The notes under the pieces were generated by a model. It was not told where the DNA came from. It made no database searches and saw only the letters and a list, made by a program, of their open reading frames with translations. DNA of 64,000 nt, from the NCBI GenBank assembly GCA_963843365.1, contig CAWJKG010000003.1, forward strand, positions 744,001 to 808,000. Direction: 5' to 3'. The position numbers and the translations under genes were made by a program. How positions within the stretch are numbered: the stretch's first letter is position 1; each line of letters opens with the position of its first letter. The stretch is from Bog-473 sp963843365. Lineage in GTDB: Bacteria; Actinomycetota; Acidimicrobiia; Acidimicrobiales; RAAP-2. Below, in pieces: positions 63,999 to 64,000 of this stretch.

Positions 63999-64000
63999 GC

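Noticed and set aside
1..64000. tRNA, rRNA, insertion sequence, integrase, toxin-antitoxin or phage defence genes.
   Set aside because: Looked for on both strands; no tRNA-like GGTTCRANYCC arms in context, and no transposase, integrase or defence-family motifs were seen.

Overview
The window is a very GC-rich, densely packed stretch of an actinobacterial chromosome, most likely class Acidimicrobiia or a relative. The lineage call rests on five things. There is a mycobacterium-like phosphatidylinositol-mannoside block (PI synthase, PIM acyltransferase, PimA) beside thrS and an Ap4A-type HIT gene. There is an InhA-like FabI, an F420-dependent NADP reductase and an MshC-type cysteine ligase. Two secreted proteins carry about 42-residue GYWLVASDGG-type repeats, which I remember from acidimicrobial secreted proteins. 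GTG starts and ATGA/GTGA overlaps are common, and TAGACT-like -10 boxes sit directly ahead of several start codons. I saw no rRNA, tRNA, CRISPR array, insertion sequence or phage gene.

Layout. 0-5.6 kb: end of a surface-glycan cluster (flippase-like tail, FkbM methyltransferase, GT61, GT4, GDP-mannose-epimerase-like enzyme, left-handed beta-helix acyltransferase). 5.7-8.7 kb: a hydrolase-cyclase fusion with a frame break, an HTH/Clp-N pair behind a striking double-palindrome promoter, and a methyltransferase. 8.8-18.6 kb: GH3 beta-glucosidase, nitroreductase, a lipoprotein plus membrane-glycosyltransferase pair, nitronate monooxygenase and enoyl-CoA hydratase around a KstR-like operator, and an ABC exporter. 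18.7-25.5 kb: initiating sugar-phosphate transferase, fabI, npdG, mshC-like, thrS, HIT. 25.5-34 kb: flippase-like membrane protein, EF-G2, GT2, cupredoxin and the PIM genes. 34-41 kb: M48 protease with a disordered head, pdxS-pdxT-purU, GDPD, repeat/SGNH secreted protein, and a radical SAM gene behind a perfect LexA box. 41-56.5 kb: ftsK, D,D-carboxypeptidase, thrB, miaB-miaA-dapF, a broken glycan pair, hflX, dapC-dapD-dapE. 56.5-64 kb: a secreted cupredoxin, two ferritin-like proteins, a large beta-propeller/PKD/repeat protein, a diiron-type protein, an ECF sigma/anti-sigma pair, and two end genes.

How the genes fit together. dapF, dapC, dapD and dapE give the late succinylase route to meso-diaminopimelate. 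pgsA, the acyltransferase and pimA give the first steps of PIM synthesis. pdxS and pdxT form the PLP synthase. miaB and miaA modify tRNA A37. Gene order resembles two Mycobacterium tuberculosis neighbourhoods as I remember them (Rv2614c-Rv2604c and Rv2748c-Rv2725c), with insertions.

The main caution is that thirteen genes, including ones normally essential (thrS, ftsK), are broken by frame changes. I count 29; 25 are of the +1 type, and nearly all are repaired by removing one base, usually from a short G or C run. This looks like insertion-biased sequencing or assembly error. Those genes are annotated over their full span with the breaks described. All calls were made by eye from sequence; no database or structure search was run.
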